From: Liolophura sinensis
Lineage: Eukaryota > Mollusca > Polyplacophora > Chitonida > Chitonidae
Reading direction: 5' to 3'
Assembly: GCF_032854445.1 (NCBI RefSeq)
Contig: NC_088300.1
Location: 67,306,984-67,370,983 of the forward strand
Length of the DNA: 64,000 nucleotides
The translations under genes were made by a program, and so were the position numbers. The first letter of the stretch is position 1; every line of letters begins with the position of its first letter. Shown piece after piece: positions 62,088 through 64,000 of the stretch. Below the pieces are notes generated by a model. That model was given only the letters and a program-made list of their open reading frames with translations, was not told the DNA's origin and did no database searches.

Positions 62088-62602
62088 TTAAGGTGACACA
62101 TTGGCTTTTATTGTTGACATTTGCAGCATTATGCCTTTGGTGACACGTTGACATTTATGGCATTATGCCTGTGGTGACATGTTGACATTTATGGCATTAT
62201 GTCTAAGGTGACATGCTGGCATTTATAGCATTATGCCTAAGGTGACATGTTGACATTTATGGCATTATGCATAAGGTGACATGTTGACATTTATGGAATT
62301 ATGCCTATGGTGATACGCTGACATTTATGGTTTATGCCTATGGTGACATGTTGGCATTTATGGCATTATGCCTATGGTGACATGTTGACATTTATGGAAT
62401 TATGCCTATGGTGATATGCTGACATTTATGGTTTATGCCTACGGTGACATCTTGACATTTATGGTATTACGCCGAAGGTGACATGTTCACATTTATGTCA
62501 TTATGCCTGTGGGGATATGCTGACGTTTATGGTTTATGCCTATGTTGACATTTACATCATTATGCCTATGGTGACATGTTGACATTTACAGCATGATGTC
62601 AG
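62088..62602. repeat. 34-bp tandem repeat, about 15 copies
   Basis: Units of the form GGTGACATGTTGACATTTAT and GGCATTATGCCTAT; a few copies are shortened (TGGTTTATGCC). Confidence 0.93.
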
Positions 62603-64000
62603 TATTTTGACACATTGAGTTTTTGATTGCACAAAACCGTCCAAGACACTGACATCCTATCTTATGAAAATTTAAGACATATGCAAATATAGTTGTAAGG
62701 CAGCATCTAATGGTCCACACATGAAGTAATGAATGAATTTTGGGTACGTACTTCGTAGAGTTCTGTCTTATTCACTATATGGTTCTACATGTGCTACATT
62801 TTACAGTATTAACACTTGGCTTTTAAATTTGAGATGTGCTGCGGAAATTGTGCACTTAATTTTATATATTGTGTTTATTTGATCTATGTACACGATGTAA
62901 TCTCCAAAGAGAGATTTACTCCAAGGTACTGTGTCATATAGCTCATTCAGAGTGGTGATATTTTATATGTTTAATGTCACATACATGTAGGTGTTTCACT
63001 GCTGTCTTTCTTGTGAAAACACATTCCTGCTTTTTGTGTGTTGACTTCAAGAGTTTTACAATAGAGTTACAGTGTCACCATTTTGGAAGGACTACAAGTA
63101 AATATACATATGTACATATTGTTTATCAGTTTTAGAGGTTATTCGAGCATGGAACAATGGTATGTCCGTCCTCTGACAAATACAAATGTTACAAATTTTT
63201 GGACAGATGTAGCAACAGGGAATTTACTTTTGATTTGACTTTTCACAGACTCTTTGCGTATAAACGATGAACAGGTTTTTACATCCAAGGGATATAACTC
63301 TTGACTGTCTCCATTATAACCAAGCATTACTATGATTTTTTTTTTGTAACTACTTTAGTGGAGCATTCCTCTATTGTAAATGAATATTTTATTTTGAACA
63401 TTTGTGTATTTGTGAGTTTTACGAATTATCTTTTATCTTTTTATTTTAGCTATGTATAAATTTTAGAAAATTTTAGATTTTATACACAAGTTTGTTCAAA
63501 ATTTAGAGTCCAGTATTCTGATAATTTGCAGAAGTTTTAATGTTATTTTTTCCCCCCCACAATGTGGAAATTTGATTGGTATAATAATAGCTGTTTTACT
63601 TTGTGGGTGCATTCAGACAGTTTGTCTGTTTTGGGAGTGATTAAGGGTTTGTATTGTTACAAGATGTTTGTGCTGCTAATATGGGGAACTGGGTACTGCC
63701 TTATTGTGCATTATGACCATATTTGGTTTATGAACCTGAGTTGTTTTGTTCGGCTGAACTACCTTTATAATACACAGCATCACATAGTGCCCCACATGAC
63801 ATGCCCGGAACTGTTAATATATAACAAATTTTAGATCTGTCTTTTCGCTGTTTCGGGAGTCAAATGAAAATGATGAAAGTAATAACATACTTTCTTTTTC
63901 GTTTTCTGCGTAAAAAAAATGAGATTGTTATGGGAAATTTTTATTGAAGATCCCCAAGAATTTCTGACGGTAGATGCAAGTGTGAAAAATTTTGTTATAA

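Larger units (their letters stand above)
60238..64000 (+). other. 3' flank / probable long 3' UTR of CCDC85
   Basis: AT-rich, no supported ORF. It contains a SINE-A and a 34-bp array. No strong AATAAA with a downstream GT-rich element was found, so the 3' end is undetermined and may lie outside the window. Confidence 0.5.

Overview
The window is animal nuclear DNA: AT-rich, intron-rich, packed with tRNA-derived SINEs, foldback elements and minisatellites, with no bacterial operon structure. The three abundant SINE types and the 'GGTTTCACGAAG' foldbacks recall lophotrochozoan (mollusc- or brachiopod-like) genomes; that placement is from general knowledge and was not tested by a search. All genes were rebuilt by hand from frame-compatible splice sites.

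Layout. (1) 588-13600, minus: nine exons of a mitochondrial half ABC transporter, ABCB10-like, running off the left edge inside the nucleotide-binding domain. (2) About 19970-24855, plus: an unfamiliar gene with a low-complexity middle and a C-terminal death-fold domain; its 5' exons were not found. (3) 28652-39456, minus: a complete ten-exon gene for a 403-residue helical protein, probably of the F-BAR type, with a basic C-terminal tail. (4) 45233-60237, plus: a complete six-exon CCDC85-family gene (455 residues), with a likely non-coding first exon in a CpG-rich stretch near 43.1-43.5 kb and a long AT-rich 3' flank. The pairs ABCB10/death-domain and F-BAR/CCDC85 are divergent; the death-domain and F-BAR genes converge around 24.9-28.6 kb. 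Nothing suggests that the four genes share a pathway.

Between exons lie about 17 copies of one SINE family (A), several copies of two more (B and C, which share a 3' tail), foldback MITE-like elements and at least a dozen tandem arrays. The most striking observation is in the F-BAR-like gene. Two of its exons end inside the repeat unit of an adjacent minisatellite (41 bp and 36 bp), so the exon end and its 5' splice site have been copied into arrays of decoy splice donors. Next to the real donor of exon 9, the first decoy would extend the exon in frame by 13 codons, and the second would add a stop.
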